Source of the DNA: Rothia amarae
GTDB taxonomy: Bacteria; Actinomycetota; Actinomycetes; Actinomycetales; Micrococcaceae
NCBI RefSeq assembly: GCF_014705945.2
Contig: NZ_CP061538.1
Location: forward strand, 806,001-870,000
DNA length: 64,000 bases
Reading direction: 5' to 3'
The position numbers and the translations under genes are program-made. The notes under the pieces are model-generated. The model saw nothing but the letters and a program-made list of their open reading frames with translations, made no database searches and was not told where the DNA came from. This document shows, piece after piece, positions 51,540 through 60,853 of the stretch. Positions within the stretch are counted from its first letter, which is position 1; each line of letters opens with the position of its first letter.

Positions 51540-51762
51540 TGGTTGATACGCATTTCTACGGATTCAACATCGTCTCTTCGATGTCATTGTTTTTGTAAAA
51601 ATTCCTATTACCTCATCGGTGATGATTCTCTTCAACGCCCAGAAGGTTCTAGGCGGAGAAACTGATCCAGAGAACAAAAAGTGTTCTCACTTCCATATCT
51701 GAAGATCGATATGGAGCAATCGACCTCATTCTCGAGGTCATAACGAAAGTAATACAAAAAAC
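51540..51762 (+). promoter_or_regulatory. Long structured 5' leader of the cold-shock gene
   Basis: No gene. Hairpins can be drawn: AGAACA/TGTTCT (near 51672-51688), CCATATC/GATATGG (51693-51714) and GACCTC/GAGGTC (near 51723-51740), the last close to the ribosome site. Long foldable leaders are a known trait of cspA-type mRNAs that sense cold. Confidence 0.5.
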
Positions 51763-51966
51763 ATGGCTAACGGCACAGTAAAATGGTTCAACTCCGAAAA
51801 AGGCTACGGATTCATCCAGCCTGAAGACGGTTCAGAGGACCTTTTCTTCCATTACTCAGCAATTCAGAGCAGCGGTTACCGCACCGTTGAAGAGGGTCAG
51901 GCAGTAGACTACACCGCAGAGCGTGGCCCCAAGGGCATGCAGGCTAGCGAAGTTCGCCCCCTCTAA
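51763..51966 (+). CDS. cspA: Cold-shock protein (CspA family)
   Basis: 67 residues: [23 protein letters not shown] with RNP1 (KGYGFI) and RNP2 (DLFFHYSAI) motifs, then the ending [14 protein letters not shown] single OB-fold that binds single-stranded RNA and DNA and acts as an RNA chaperone. A long leader precedes it and a strong terminator follows. First gene after the integrated element. Confidence 0.95.
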   Translation: MANGTVKWFNSEKGYGFIQPEDGSEDLFFHYSAIQSSGYRTVEEGQAVDYTAERGPKGMQASEVRPL

Positions 51967-51985
51967 TCCTTAGATTTTTAGAGAA

Positions 51986-52017
51986 AAAAGGACCGGTTCG
52001 ATTGAACCGGTCCTTTT
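51986..52017. terminator. Bidirectional terminator after cspA
   Basis: A perfect 14-base stem (51986-51999 with 52004-52017) and a GATT loop, A-rich before and T-rich after. Confidence 0.9.
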
Positions 52018-52033
52018 GGCATACCCTAACGCT

Positions 52034-53371
52034 TTAACTTAAGGTACGTCCTTTGAGTTCTGGCAGTACAAAGGACGCTGCCGCAGCTAGCACAAATGCC
52101 GCAGCAAACGTCCAGAAGAGGGCATTCATCCCGCCCCAAGCAAGGAGCGGGGGCACAATCAGTGGCGCTGCAATTGAAGCGATACGTCCAAAACCAGCCG
52201 CTGCCCCGGTTCCTTTACCTCGTACACTGGTGGGGTACAGCTCTGGCCCGATTGCATAGAGCGCTCCCCAGGCACCTAGATTGAAGAAGGAAAGTAAGCA
52301 GCCAGCCAGAATGAGGGTTGCTTCATTCCATGCCACTCCAAAGAAGCAGGCAGCAGTAGCGGAGCCGATGAGAAAAGCAGCCAAAGTGGAGCGTCGTCCC
52401 CAGCGTTCAATCAGAAAAGCTGCGACCGCATACCCGGGTATCTGAGCGAGCGTCATGATGAGGGTAAAGCTAAAGGATTTCACCAGCGTAAAACCCTGGG
52501 CATGGAGAATCGATGGAATCCATGTAAAAGCGCCGTAGTACGAAAGATTGATACAGAACCAGATTATCCACAGCGCGATGGTGCGTGAACGAAGTGAGCT
52601 GTGCCAGATCGAAGTAATGGAGGAGTCGCTGTGAGCACTGCTCGGCGAGGAGGAGGCTGGTTCTGCTGTTTTTTGCACGATACGGGAAGACGAAAAGAGG
52701 GGTGGTGAGTCTTCGAAGGCGCGGACTATTTTCTCGGCTTCGGCATCTTTTCCCTTCGCTTCCAAGAAGCGCACTGACTCGGGGAGTCCCAATCGTATCA
52801 CCATGGAATAGGCAGCGGGAACTAAGCCGATGGCAAGTGCCCACCGCCATCCATTCTCTGAACTAGGGACAACGAACGTCCCGATGCAGGCAGCCGCTAT
52901 CCAGCCCACTGCCCAAAAACCTTCCAGAATAACCACAACGCGCCCGCGAATGCGTGAGGGGGCAAATTCTGAGACGAGCGTGGAAGCAACCGGTAATTCG
53001 GCGCCCAGTCCCAGACCCACCACGAACCTAAAAATAATGAGTGCAGCCAGAGAACTCACCAGCGCCGATGCGCCCGTGGCAAGACCGTAAATTAACAGTG
53101 TTGCGGCAAAGATTTGCCGCCGTCCCCACCGATCTGCCAGCAGACCACCTAGCGATGCGCCAATGGCCATGCCCAGAAATCCGATGGATCCCAGCCATGA
53201 AGTCTGAGTTGGGGTCAAACCCCACTGGACGGTAAGAGCCGCCATTACAAAGGAAATGAGCCCTACGTCCATGGCGTCGAGTGACCAGCCAATGCCGGAG
53301 CCGATGAGGAGCTTAGAATGCTTGCGAGTAAAAGGGAGTCGATCAAGTCGTTCGTTTTTTGTCAGTGACAT
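52034..53371 (-). CDS. niaP: MFS transporter, NiaP-like (niacin or organic acid)
   Basis: 445 residues and 12 predicted transmembrane helices with a hydrophilic central loop (about 205-250). N-terminal GWSLDAMDVGLISFVMAAL, ADRWGRRQIFAATLL, FVVGLGLGAELPVASTLVSEFAPSRIRGRVVVILEGFWAVGW and the C-terminal half ERWGRRST, AIGPELYPTSVRGKG are close in pattern to the B. subtilis NiaP niacin transporter as I remember it; sugar or aromatic-acid porters of the same superfamily are alternatives. ATG 53371 has GAAAG upstream. No NAD-related regulator site is visible. Divergent from udk. Confidence 0.65.
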   Translation of the reverse strand: MSLTKNERLDRLPFTRKHSKLLIGSGIGWSLDAMDVGLISFVMAALTVQWGLTPTQTSWLGSIGFLGMAIGASLGGLLADRWGRRQIFAATLLIYGLATGASALVSSLAALIIFRFVVGLGLGAELPVASTLVSEFAPSRIRGRVVVILEGFWAVGWIAAACIGTFVVPSSENGWRWALAIGLVPAAYSMVIRLGLPESVRFLEAKGKDAEAEKIVRAFEDSPPLFSSSRIVQKTAEPASSSPSSAHSDSSITSIWHSSLRSRTIALWIIWFCINLSYYGAFTWIPSILHAQGFTLVKSFSFTLIMTLAQIPGYAVAAFLIERWGRRSTLAAFLIGSATAACFFGVAWNEATLILAGCLLSFFNLGAWGALYAIGPELYPTSVRGKGTGAAAGFGRIASIAAPLIVPPLLAWGGMNALFWTFAAAFVLAAAASFVLPELKGRTLS

Positions 53372-53540
53372 GGAGTGCTTTCAGAGAAGAAACGCTATTA
53401 GCAACCAATAGTAAAGGTTATTTAGACCTGAAGGAAGAGGGTGAGAAACGTGTCTGATTTTTCCCCGTTCTTCTCTTACCGTAAATCTCCGTTTCTAAAT
53501 CGTGCCACAATAGAGAAAACGAGAGTCTAGAGGAGAAAAA

Positions 53541-54161
53541 GTGCGTCCACTCGTTATTGGTATCGCCGGGGGAACCGGGTCTGGTAAAACCACGCTCACC
53601 CGAGCGCTCATCGAATCGTTTGAAGAACAAGTTGCCGTAGTTTTTCACGACAACTACTACAAGAAAAACGATCACCTCACCTACGAAGAACGTTGTTTGC
53701 TAAACTACGACGCTCCGGATGCATTCGACAACGATCTTTTGGTCAAACAGCTAGATGCGCTCATCGAAGGGCAAACCATCGAGTGCCCCGTTTATGATTT
53801 CTCAGACCACAACCGCTCCGAAGAAACACTGATGGTGCAGACCCGTCCCATCATCATCGTGGAGGGCATCCTCATTTTTGCTGAGCCCGCAATTCGCGAG
53901 CGTCTAGACATCAAACTCTTTGTGGATACCGACGCCGACGTGCGCATCCTCCGTCGTATGCGGCGCGACGTCGTCGAACGCGGGCGTAGCATCGAATCTG
54001 TACAGACCCAGTATCTAGAGACCGTCAAGCCCATGCATGAGCTCTACGTTGAGCCCTCCAAACGATACGCGGACATCATCGTCCCTGAGGGCGGAACAAA
54101 CTTGGTAGCGCTGGATATGCTGGTTCATCGTATTAAATCTCAGTTGGGTTCTCAGGCTTAA
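53541..54161 (+). CDS. udk: Uridine kinase
   Basis: 206 residues; phosphorylates uridine and cytidine with ATP or GTP. Walker A GGTGSGKT at residues 10-17, then the substrate-binding DNYYKKNDHLTYEERCLLNYDAPDAFD and PVYDFSDHNR, IIVEGILIF, and the lid RRMRRDVVERGRS. GTG 53541 with AGGAGA ahead. Pyrimidine salvage enzyme, cytoplasmic. A strong terminator follows. Confidence 0.94.
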   Translation: MRPLVIGIAGGTGSGKTTLTRALIESFEEQVAVVFHDNYYKKNDHLTYEERCLLNYDAPDAFDNDLLVKQLDALIEGQTIECPVYDFSDHNRSEETLMVQTRPIIIVEGILIFAEPAIRERLDIKLFVDTDADVRILRRMRRDVVERGRSIESVQTQYLETVKPMHELYVEPSKRYADIIVPEGGTNLVALDMLVHRIKSQLGSQA

Positions 54162-54167
54162 AGCTCA

Positions 54168-54215
54168 TATACATGAGGGAGGCTCTCGCAGACGCGAGAG
54201 CCTCCCTCATGTATA
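54168..54215. terminator. Very long terminator hairpin between udk and pspA
   Basis: A stem of about 22 base pairs (54168-54189 with 54194-54215) around a 4-base loop, between convergent genes. Confidence 0.85.
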
Positions 54216-54234
54216 GAAAGCGTTAGAAGCTAAA

Positions 54235-54951
54235 TTATGCGTTCTTGTTCTTCAACGCAGCAAGTCGAGCCTCAAGCTCCGTTTCTTTGCCGAGTTCTTC
54301 CAAATCGTTGAACTGCGCATCGATGGAGGAGGATGCCAGCTCCTGCTGACCACGAACCATGGCTTCTTCGCGGCGTACCTTTTCCTCGAAACGTGAAATT
54401 TCAGAGGTAGGATCCATGACATCGAATGACTTCAAAGCGTCGTTGACCTGGGTTTGTGCTGATGCGTTCTTGCTACGAGCCACCAGCTCATCACGCTTGG
54501 AGGAGAGCTCACGGAGCTTTTCGCGCATCTTGGTCAGACCGTCTTTGAGCTGCTCAACGACCTGAGTCTGTGACTCAATCTGGGGCTTGATGGAAGCTGC
54601 TTCTTTCTCAGCCTGCATCTGGCGGCCCAGGGCAACCTTAGCGAGATTATCGAACTTATCAGCATTGGCGGTATCGCCGCTGGTACGGAATTCGTCTGCC
54701 TTGTTGGACGCAGCCAGAGCCTTGTTGCCCCACTCCTCAGCTTCACGCTGATCTTCTGCGAAATCTTCTTCGAGGAGGCGGAGGTTACCAATAGTCTGAG
54801 CTACTGCCTGTTCAGCTTCAGCAATGTTATTGGTGTAATCGCGTACCATCTGATCCAGCATTTTCTGGGGATCTTCTGCAGCGTCAATAATTGAGTTGAT
54901 ATTAGCCTTCGCAAGCTGAGCAATACGGCTGAAAATGGTTTGCTTGACCAA
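54235..54951 (-). CDS. pspA: PspA/IM30 family membrane-stress protein
   Basis: 238 residues, nearly all alpha-helical and coiled-coil: MVKQTIFSRIAQLAKANINSIIDAAEDPQKMLDQMVRDYTNNIAEAEQAVAQTI at the start is the PspA signature. It binds the inner leaflet and supports membrane integrity under stress. TTG 54951 is the start with AAGGAG seven bases upstream. It is followed on the same direction, 121 bases before, by the TPM-domain gene, so both can be read as an envelope-stress pair. Confidence 0.9.
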   Translation of the reverse strand: MVKQTIFSRIAQLAKANINSIIDAAEDPQKMLDQMVRDYTNNIAEAEQAVAQTIGNLRLLEEDFAEDQREAEEWGNKALAASNKADEFRTSGDTANADKFDNLAKVALGRQMQAEKEAASIKPQIESQTQVVEQLKDGLTKMREKLRELSSKRDELVARSKNASAQTQVNDALKSFDVMDPTSEISRFEEKVRREEAMVRGQQELASSSIDAQFNDLEELGKETELEARLAALKNKNA

Positions 54952-55071
54952 CTTAAACTCCTTAGAGATTAATGAATATGTATATTTTTATTGTGCCAGG
55001 TAAAGGTTGAGAACGTGCAGAGTTTCAGGGAACTCTCAGGCAATGTTCACACTGAGCGCACGGGTGCAGTC

Positions 55072-57090
55072 TTAGAAGTTGCCACCGGCGCCGCCGCCAA
55101 AATCGCCCCCGCCACCGAAGTCGCCTCCGCCGCCAAAGCCCCCTCCGAAGCCTCCGCCGCCACCGAACATACCGCCGCCTGAGTGATTTCCTCCAAAGAG
55201 AGAACCCATCAAGATGCCGCCGAGCATGGCAGAACCTAAATCGACCCCGCCGCGATTGCCATAACCCATATTGCTGCGGGTGAAAGAATCGACATCGGCC
55301 TGAGCGAGATTCTGTGCATCGTTCGCTAAACGAATAGCGTTATTGGCATAGTTCAGAGCTTCCATGGGATCGGTGCGTTGCAAGCTCTGAGCCTCTGCAA
55401 GATTTCGTTCTGCTTCGCGAAGCTTGGTGCGTGCTTCTGCGCTGACCCCGCCGCGACGAGCCCATACATATTCTGAGGCAGAAGAAACTTGCGCCTGAGC
55501 AGATACGAGAGTGTGCTGTAAGGTATCGCCTGCTGCTCGTTGGCGGTCTTGAACCTCGCGCACATTATTGAGTGCTCTATCAAGGTCAGAACGTACTTCG
55601 GTCAGTTTGCGGCTCAAAGCGAGGGGATCGGATTTTGGCGCGGCAGATTCGGCTCGGATCTGATCGATGACGGCAGAAACTCCGGCGGCAGCGCCGGCAA
55701 GTTCGCCTGTATTGGCAAACTTGGAGAGTTCGCGTGCTTGAGCGACATCTCGCTCGGCAACCAAAATTGCCGAATCAAGCGATTCTTTAGTCTTTGCTAG
55801 CTCCAGCTCCCGGTGGGTGACTGATTCAAGAAGTCCCTTGGCCTGGCCAACAGCTTCTTCCGCAGCACGAATTTCTAGTACAGCTTCTGATCTGTTGGAA
55901 TCCATATGAGTCTGTGCCTGGCTCATGCTCGTTCGAGCGAAGTCCAAACGTTTGTGAGCTTCTTGAACGTTATCGGCAACCGGAGTGACCGCCGAGTCGG
56001 CGTACAGCGAGCGGATTTTCTCCAGCGACTGTTCAGCGGTAGGAAAGAGCTGTTCTGTCTCGCTGAAGCGACCCTCCAGAGCTTGGAGAATTTGCGGTGC
56101 ATTTTGTTCTAACTGGCGCAGATTAGTGAAGTTTTGCTTCTGCTCTTCTAGCGCGCGGTAGGCGTCTTTGGTGCGGCTGATAATTTCTCCCAGCCAGGCG
56201 CGCTGTTCTTCTTCGGTATCCGGAATCGTGTCATCGAGTTGTTTCTGCAACTGGAAGGAGCGTTGCATATGCGCTTTAGCGCTCTCAATGGCTGTCACGA
56301 AGGGAGCGACCTCTGATTCTCCGTATTGCAAGCGTGCGAACTCAACCTCTTGTTCAGAGTGGACTATAGCGTCGTCCACCTGCACCAGCATGTTCCCCGC
56401 TTCTTTACGCAGCTGGGGGATGGGGACGAGAGTTTGCTGGGTCTGTGGACGGTCGAACTGCCCAGGAGCAGAATTTGAGTTTGCAGATTTACGACGTCGA
56501 CTGACCATCCAGGCGCCACCGACAGCAAGCGCTGCAACACCACCCAAAACGCCCACACTGGTTGCTACACCGCCAACAGATCCGCTACCGTTATCAGAGG
56601 TAGTAGCGCCACCTGAGAGCTTTTCATCAATTCCTTGCACAGCCGCTGAGGCAGCTGCTGAATAATCAGATTTTTTGAGCTGAGGAAAGATGTTGTTCTG
56701 ATAGATCTCGTTGACATCCGAGGTAGAGAGGAGCCCATTGCCGCCGGGTGCAAAATATGCTTGACGGTCGTCGGTGGCGATGACCAAGAGGACATCGTTA
56801 CTCCCCAGATTATTCATCGAACCAAATTTTTGAGCCCACTGCTCAGAATTTGAGGGCGATTCAAACTGATCGATGGTCACCACAAACAGATTGATCTGAT
56901 GTTCATCTGCTAACTGGGATATGGAATTCTTGAGCCCCGAAGTATTCCCCAGAGCACCGGTGGTGTCTTCAACACGAACCGAGGGTTGCAAATCCATAGG
57001 TGCCTGAGCCCAAGCAGTCGGTGCAGAAAACAAAATTCCAATTGAGGCGCAAGAAGCTAATGCGATGCGGGCGGAAGGTTGAAGTTTCAT
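55072..57090 (-). CDS. TPM-domain exported protein with long coiled-coil region and Gly-rich tail
   Basis: 672 residues. A signal peptide (MKLQPSARIALASCASIGILFSAPTAWAQA) leads into a TPM domain (about 35-160: VEDTTGALGNTSGLKNSISQLADEHQINLFVVTID.., VLLVIATDDRQAYFAPG). A transmembrane segment GVATSVGVLGGVAALAVGGAWMV lies near 175-195 followed by RRRK. The next 350 residues are coiled-coil. The last 50 residues are Gly-Phe rich. TPM_phosphatase domains occur with PspA-type proteins. ATG 57090 has GAGAGG ahead; 15 codons further upstream are open but not needed. Confidence 0.78.
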   Translation of the reverse strand: MKLQPSARIALASCASIGILFSAPTAWAQAPMDLQPSVRVEDTTGALGNTSGLKNSISQLADEHQINLFVVTIDQFESPSNSEQWAQKFGSMNNLGSNDVLLVIATDDRQAYFAPGGNGLLSTSDVNEIYQNNIFPQLKKSDYSAAASAAVQGIDEKLSGGATTSDNGSGSVGGVATSVGVLGGVAALAVGGAWMVSRRRKSANSNSAPGQFDRPQTQQTLVPIPQLRKEAGNMLVQVDDAIVHSEQEVEFARLQYGESEVAPFVTAIESAKAHMQRSFQLQKQLDDTIPDTEEEQRAWLGEIISRTKDAYRALEEQKQNFTNLRQLEQNAPQILQALEGRFSETEQLFPTAEQSLEKIRSLYADSAVTPVADNVQEAHKRLDFARTSMSQAQTHMDSNRSEAVLEIRAAEEAVGQAKGLLESVTHRELELAKTKESLDSAILVAERDVAQARELSKFANTGELAGAAAGVSAVIDQIRAESAAPKSDPLALSRKLTEVRSDLDRALNNVREVQDRQRAAGDTLQHTLVSAQAQVSSASEYVWARRGGVSAEARTKLREAERNLAEAQSLQRTDPMEALNYANNAIRLANDAQNLAQADVDSFTRSNMGYGNRGGVDLGSAMLGGILMGSLFGGNHSGGGMFGGGGGFGGGFGGGGDFGGGGDFGGGAGGNF

Positions 57091-57358
57091 GAGACCTCTC
57101 GATCTAAAAGGGGATCCTGCTCTTGGTGCGAGCACTAAGAATCTTTAGTCAATATTCTAGAGGTAAGTGGCACCCGTTACGGGAGAATTCACCGTATTCG
57201 CCCCTGGCGCACTTTCCTGCAAAAATCAACAATTGGCTTTCAGTAAACTTACAGAATAAACACAAAGTCATCACAGTAGAGTGCGAGATAGTTGAACCAT
57301 ATTCATGAAATACGGCAACTGACGCCGCCACTATTCTTATATGAAGGGAATTCATCCA

Positions 57359-58825
57359 ATGACTCAAGACCCCTGGGGCGAGAATCAGAATCCTGGAGTG
57401 CAAAATACACCGGGAGCTCACGGCTCCACTGAAAATGCCCAGGGACAAGCTTGGAATCAAACGTCGGACCCTACCGTTCCTCTGAAAACCCAGCAGTATG
57501 ACGGTCGGTATCAGGAGAATCCCCAGTATGGGCAGCAACCATCCTATTCGGCTCAGTCCCAGTGGACCGGGCAGGGTTACGGTACGCCCGTCCAAGCACA
57601 GCCGACCTCACGAAAAAAACACTCAACCGGTGCTTTACTTAGTGCTGCTTTAATAGCTGCGCTCGTAGGCGGCGGTGCAGGAGCCGGGGCGGCTCTGCTC
57701 TCAGATAACGGTATCTCAACGGTGGGTACCACGAATCCGGGCACAACTATTGTCAATAACACGGACTCAGTCAATGAAGTAACCGCTGCTGCTGCTAAGG
57801 CGACGCCGTCGGTCGTTACCATCGGGGTAACCAGCAATTCGGGGCAGGGGTCTGGGTCGGGCATCATCATAGATGGAGAAGGCCATATTCTGACTAATAC
57901 ACACGTAGTGACCCTCGATGGCGCGGCTAATAACGCCAATATTGAAGTTCAGATGTCAGATGGAACTGTCAAGAAGGCAACTTTGGTTGGAACCGACCCC
58001 ACGAGCGATCTTGCCGTCATCAAAATTGATACGGCAGGAATGAATATCACCCCAGCAACTTTGGGAGATTCATCCAAACTGAACGTAGGAGATACGTCGT
58101 TGGCTATCGGCGCACCCCTGGGGTTGCAGAATACCGTCACCGATGGAATTATCTCCACCCTTTCTCGTACGATCGAAGTTGCATCCTCAGCGGCACCTAA
58201 TAACTCAGAAGGATCTTCGGATCACTACGGCTCCCAAGAATCACCCTTTCAGTTTGAAATTCCTGGTCAAGAAAGTCAGAAGTCCCAGACCCAGTCCAGT
58301 ATTGCCATCAATGTGATCCAGACCGACGCGGCGGTTAACCCCGGTAACTCCGGCGGTGCGCTGGTCAACGCTCAAGGCGAGGTCATCGGTGTTAACGTGG
58401 CAATTGCTTCTGCGGGTTCGTCATCTTCTTCCTCATCCTCGGGAAACATCGGTGTAGGGTTCGCCATTCCCATCAACACCGCAAGCCGAATTGCTCAAGA
58501 AATTATTGACAACGGGCATGCCACCCACGGCTACCTGGGTGCTTCAGTAGCAACCTCACCTGGAGACAATGATTCTTCGGATACCTTTGGAGACGGAGCA
58601 GTTATCAAAGACGTCGTTAGCGGACAAGCTGCCGATAAAGCAGGGCTCAAACAGGGCGACGTCGTCACCGAATTTAACGGTAAGCGAATAAGCGAAGCCA
58701 TGGAATTGACCGCAGCGGTACGCGAACAGGCAGCCGGCTCCACTGCCACTGTCAAAGTTCAGCGTGGAAATTCTACCGAAGAAATCAAGGTAACTTTGGG
58801 TAATTCTGAAGATGCCCAAAAGTAA
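57359..58825 (+). CDS. HtrA/DegP-like serine protease with PDZ domain
   Basis: 488 residues. The first 85 are disordered and Gln/Pro-rich, then a transmembrane helix (about 90-114, TGALLSAALIAALVGGGAGAGAALL). The trypsin-like domain follows with His182 (ILTNTHVV), Asp217 (TSDLAVIKID) and Ser331 (NPGNSGGALVN); the C-terminus is a PDZ domain (about 395-480, GQAADKAGLKQGDVVTEFNGKRI). It acts outside the membrane on misfolded proteins. ATG 57359 gives an AAGGG ribosome site about 10 bases upstream; an ATG 18 bases earlier is also possible. The gap 57091-57358 shows no gene. Confidence 0.9.
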   Translation: MTQDPWGENQNPGVQNTPGAHGSTENAQGQAWNQTSDPTVPLKTQQYDGRYQENPQYGQQPSYSAQSQWTGQGYGTPVQAQPTSRKKHSTGALLSAALIAALVGGGAGAGAALLSDNGISTVGTTNPGTTIVNNTDSVNEVTAAAAKATPSVVTIGVTSNSGQGSGSGIIIDGEGHILTNTHVVTLDGAANNANIEVQMSDGTVKKATLVGTDPTSDLAVIKIDTAGMNITPATLGDSSKLNVGDTSLAIGAPLGLQNTVTDGIISTLSRTIEVASSAAPNNSEGSSDHYGSQESPFQFEIPGQESQKSQTQSSIAINVIQTDAAVNPGNSGGALVNAQGEVIGVNVAIASAGSSSSSSSSGNIGVGFAIPINTASRIAQEIIDNGHATHGYLGASVATSPGDNDSSDTFGDGAVIKDVVSGQAADKAGLKQGDVVTEFNGKRISEAMELTAAVREQAAGSTATVKVQRGNSTEEIKVTLGNSEDAQK

Positions 58826-58869
58826 ACACTGCACCAGTACACAGGCCTAGAACTGGTTGATAAAACAGG

Positions 58870-58905
58870 AATCCCGGTCACTTATTATTATGAGTGACCG
58901 GGATT
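58870..58905. terminator. Bidirectional terminator, htrA / trmL
   Basis: A 13-base perfect stem (58870-58882 with 58893-58905) followed by TTGTTAT. Confidence 0.85.
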
Positions 58906-58948
58906 TTGTTATAGGATTCACTGGCGGTTCTAGAAAACCTGATGGTTC

Positions 58949-59419
58949 CTATTCGAAAGTGGAACCGGCAAACCCCAGCTGACGCCATGCCTCATACACG
59001 GCAATTGATGCTGAATTGGCAAGGTTAAGCGAGCGTCGCCCTTCCAGCATAGGAATCTTCACACGCTCGGTAATCTGCTCTGCCTGCTGAACCTCAGCGG
59101 GTAATCCCACTGATTCGGGCCCGAACATCAGCACGTCACCCTCACGGTATTTCACATCTGCAAAATTTTTCTCCGCTGTGGTGGTGAAAGCAAAAACACG
59201 AGCGGGAAGAAGCGCCGCCCACGCATCCTCCAACGTCTCGTGCACGGTCATGACCGCCAAATCATGGTAATCAAGACCCGCCCGGCGCAAATGAGCGTCT
59301 TCAAAATTGAACCCCAGCGGCTTCACCACATGAAGTTCTGCACCGGTAATAGCAGCCAAACGAATAGCATTTCCCGTATTGCCGGGAATCTCAGGAGTAT
59401 AGAAAAGAATCTTAAACAC
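58949..59419 (-). CDS. trmL: tRNA (cytidine/uridine-34-2'-O)-methyltransferase TrmL
   Basis: 156 residues of a SPOUT fold: PEIPGNTGNAIRLAAITGAELHVVKPLGF at the start, LMFGPESVGLP in the middle and VKIPMLEGRRSLNLANSASIAVYEAWRQLG at the knotted end, with the SAM site in the last two. It methylates the ribose of the wobble base of tRNA-Leu isoacceptors. GTG 59419 lies six bases after TAGACT, so a leaderless mRNA is likely. Convergent with htrA. Confidence 0.9.
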   Translation of the reverse strand: MFKILFYTPEIPGNTGNAIRLAAITGAELHVVKPLGFNFEDAHLRRAGLDYHDLAVMTVHETLEDAWAALLPARVFAFTTTAEKNFADVKYREGDVLMFGPESVGLPAEVQQAEQITERVKIPMLEGRRSLNLANSASIAVYEAWRQLGFAGSTFE

Positions 59420-59425
59420 CCCTTC

Positions 59426-59431
59426 AGTCTA
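59426..59431 (-). promoter_or_regulatory. -10 box for leaderless trmL mRNA
   Basis: TAGACT on the minus strand, six bases before GTG 59419. Confidence 0.45.
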
Positions 59432-59547
59432 GGCGCATGAAATAAAGCCTGCAGATGAATACGTGATTCGTGAACCATCTCATGGGCTAAATTCTCAATG
59501 AAGCGTAAAATAATCAAGCTAAAGCTCTCTCGAAAAAAGGCACCCTT

Positions 59548-60789
59548 ATGAGTTCTTCTCGCGTATATCTTGACCACGCCGCAACGACCGACGTCCTCGG
59601 TCCCGTTGTTGATGCCGTGGCGGAACAAATGAGAGTTGGTGGTAATCCTTCTTCCCTGCACTCTGCAGGACGCCGCGCTCGCGCTGTGGTAGAGGCTGCC
59701 AGAGAGCAGGTCGCTTCGGCGGTGGGTTGCGATGCAGCGGAAGTTATTTTTACCTCCGGAGGCACCGAGGCAGATAACCTGGCGGTAAAAGGACTTTTCT
59801 GGAACCGGAAGGAAGCGAATCCATCCGTCCGCCGTATTCTGGTGTCTGCTATTGAGCATCATGCGGTATCGGAAGCTGCGGAATTTTTAGAAAAACATGA
59901 CGACGCCATCGTAGAGTGGATTCCCGTCAACTCTGAGGGAGTAGTAGATCCTGCCAGCGTTCGAACATTGATTGAGAAAGATCCTGAATCGGTTGCACTG
60001 GTAACGGTGATGTGGGCAAATAATGAGGTGGGTTCTGTTCAGCCTATTGCTGAGATAACCGCCATCGCTCATGAGTATGGGATTCCTGTTCATACCGATG
60101 CCGTGCAGGCTTTTTGCGCGCTTGAGGTGAACTTCCGAGAATCAGGTGTGGACACCATGGCTATCTCCGGTCATAAGATTGGCGGGCCCATGGGTATTGG
60201 AGCCCTCATCGCTACGCGCCAGGCAAAGATGACACCCGTTCAGCACGGCGGTGGACAAGAACGTTCGGTTCGTTCGGGCACTATCGATGCTGCCGCTATT
60301 GCAGGCTTTGGGGTAGCAGCTCAGTGGGGGAGCGAGAATCTTGCTGAAGAATCTCGCCGCATTGCTCTCTTGAGAAATCGCCTGATTAAATTAGTCCGCA
60401 CAGAAATTCCTCAGGCAATCTTGCGGGGTCCTGAACCTGAAACAGATTTGCAGATTATGGAGAATGGTCCGCAGAACCGGCTACCTGCCAACGCGCATTT
60501 CACTTTTGAAGGGTGCGAAGGTGATTCGCTTCTCTTCTTGCTGGATATGGCAGGGGTGGAGAGCTCCACAGGATCAGCCTGTAACGCTGGCGTACCCCGC
60601 CCCTCTCACGTGCTCTTAGCTATGGGAGTCGAGGAAACAGTAGCGCGCGGGGCTCAACGATTCACCCTGGGGCACAGCACCACTGCTGAAGATATTGATC
60701 AGCTACTGCAGGCACTTCCTGCCGCTTTCAAACAGGCATATTCGGCTGGATTGGCAGCACGTACCCCTGACGCTTCGATGTGGCACTAA
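59548..60789 (+). CDS. iscS: Cysteine desulfurase (NifS/IscS family)
   Basis: 413 residues. PLP enzyme that takes sulfur from cysteine. YLDHAATT near the start, SGGTEADNLAV, the PLP lysine Lys210 in AISGHKIGGP, and the sulfur-carrying Cys345 in STGSACNAGVPRPSHVLLAMG. It lies 64 bases before mnmA, so supplying the persulfide for tRNA thiolation is the obvious role. A dedicated cysteine desulfurase next to mnmA is standard in actinobacteria. Confidence 0.92.
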   Translation: MSSSRVYLDHAATTDVLGPVVDAVAEQMRVGGNPSSLHSAGRRARAVVEAAREQVASAVGCDAAEVIFTSGGTEADNLAVKGLFWNRKEANPSVRRILVSAIEHHAVSEAAEFLEKHDDAIVEWIPVNSEGVVDPASVRTLIEKDPESVALVTVMWANNEVGSVQPIAEITAIAHEYGIPVHTDAVQAFCALEVNFRESGVDTMAISGHKIGGPMGIGALIATRQAKMTPVQHGGGQERSVRSGTIDAAAIAGFGVAAQWGSENLAEESRRIALLRNRLIKLVRTEIPQAILRGPEPETDLQIMENGPQNRLPANAHFTFEGCEGDSLLFLLDMAGVESSTGSACNAGVPRPSHVLLAMGVEETVARGAQRFTLGHSTTAEDIDQLLQALPAAFKQAYSAGLAARTPDASMWH

Positions 60790-60853
60790 AGTGCTCTGAC
60801 TTTTCACAGACTTGAAGGTGCGCTGTTGGCGTGCCATATACAGAAGGATTTTT

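Noticed and set aside
55075-55195. Gly-rich repeats at the end of the TPM gene as a tandem-repeat or CRISPR-like array
   Set aside because: Codes in frame for a Gly/Phe-rich tail, units vary, and no spacers of constant length exist. No CRISPR array was seen anywhere in the window.
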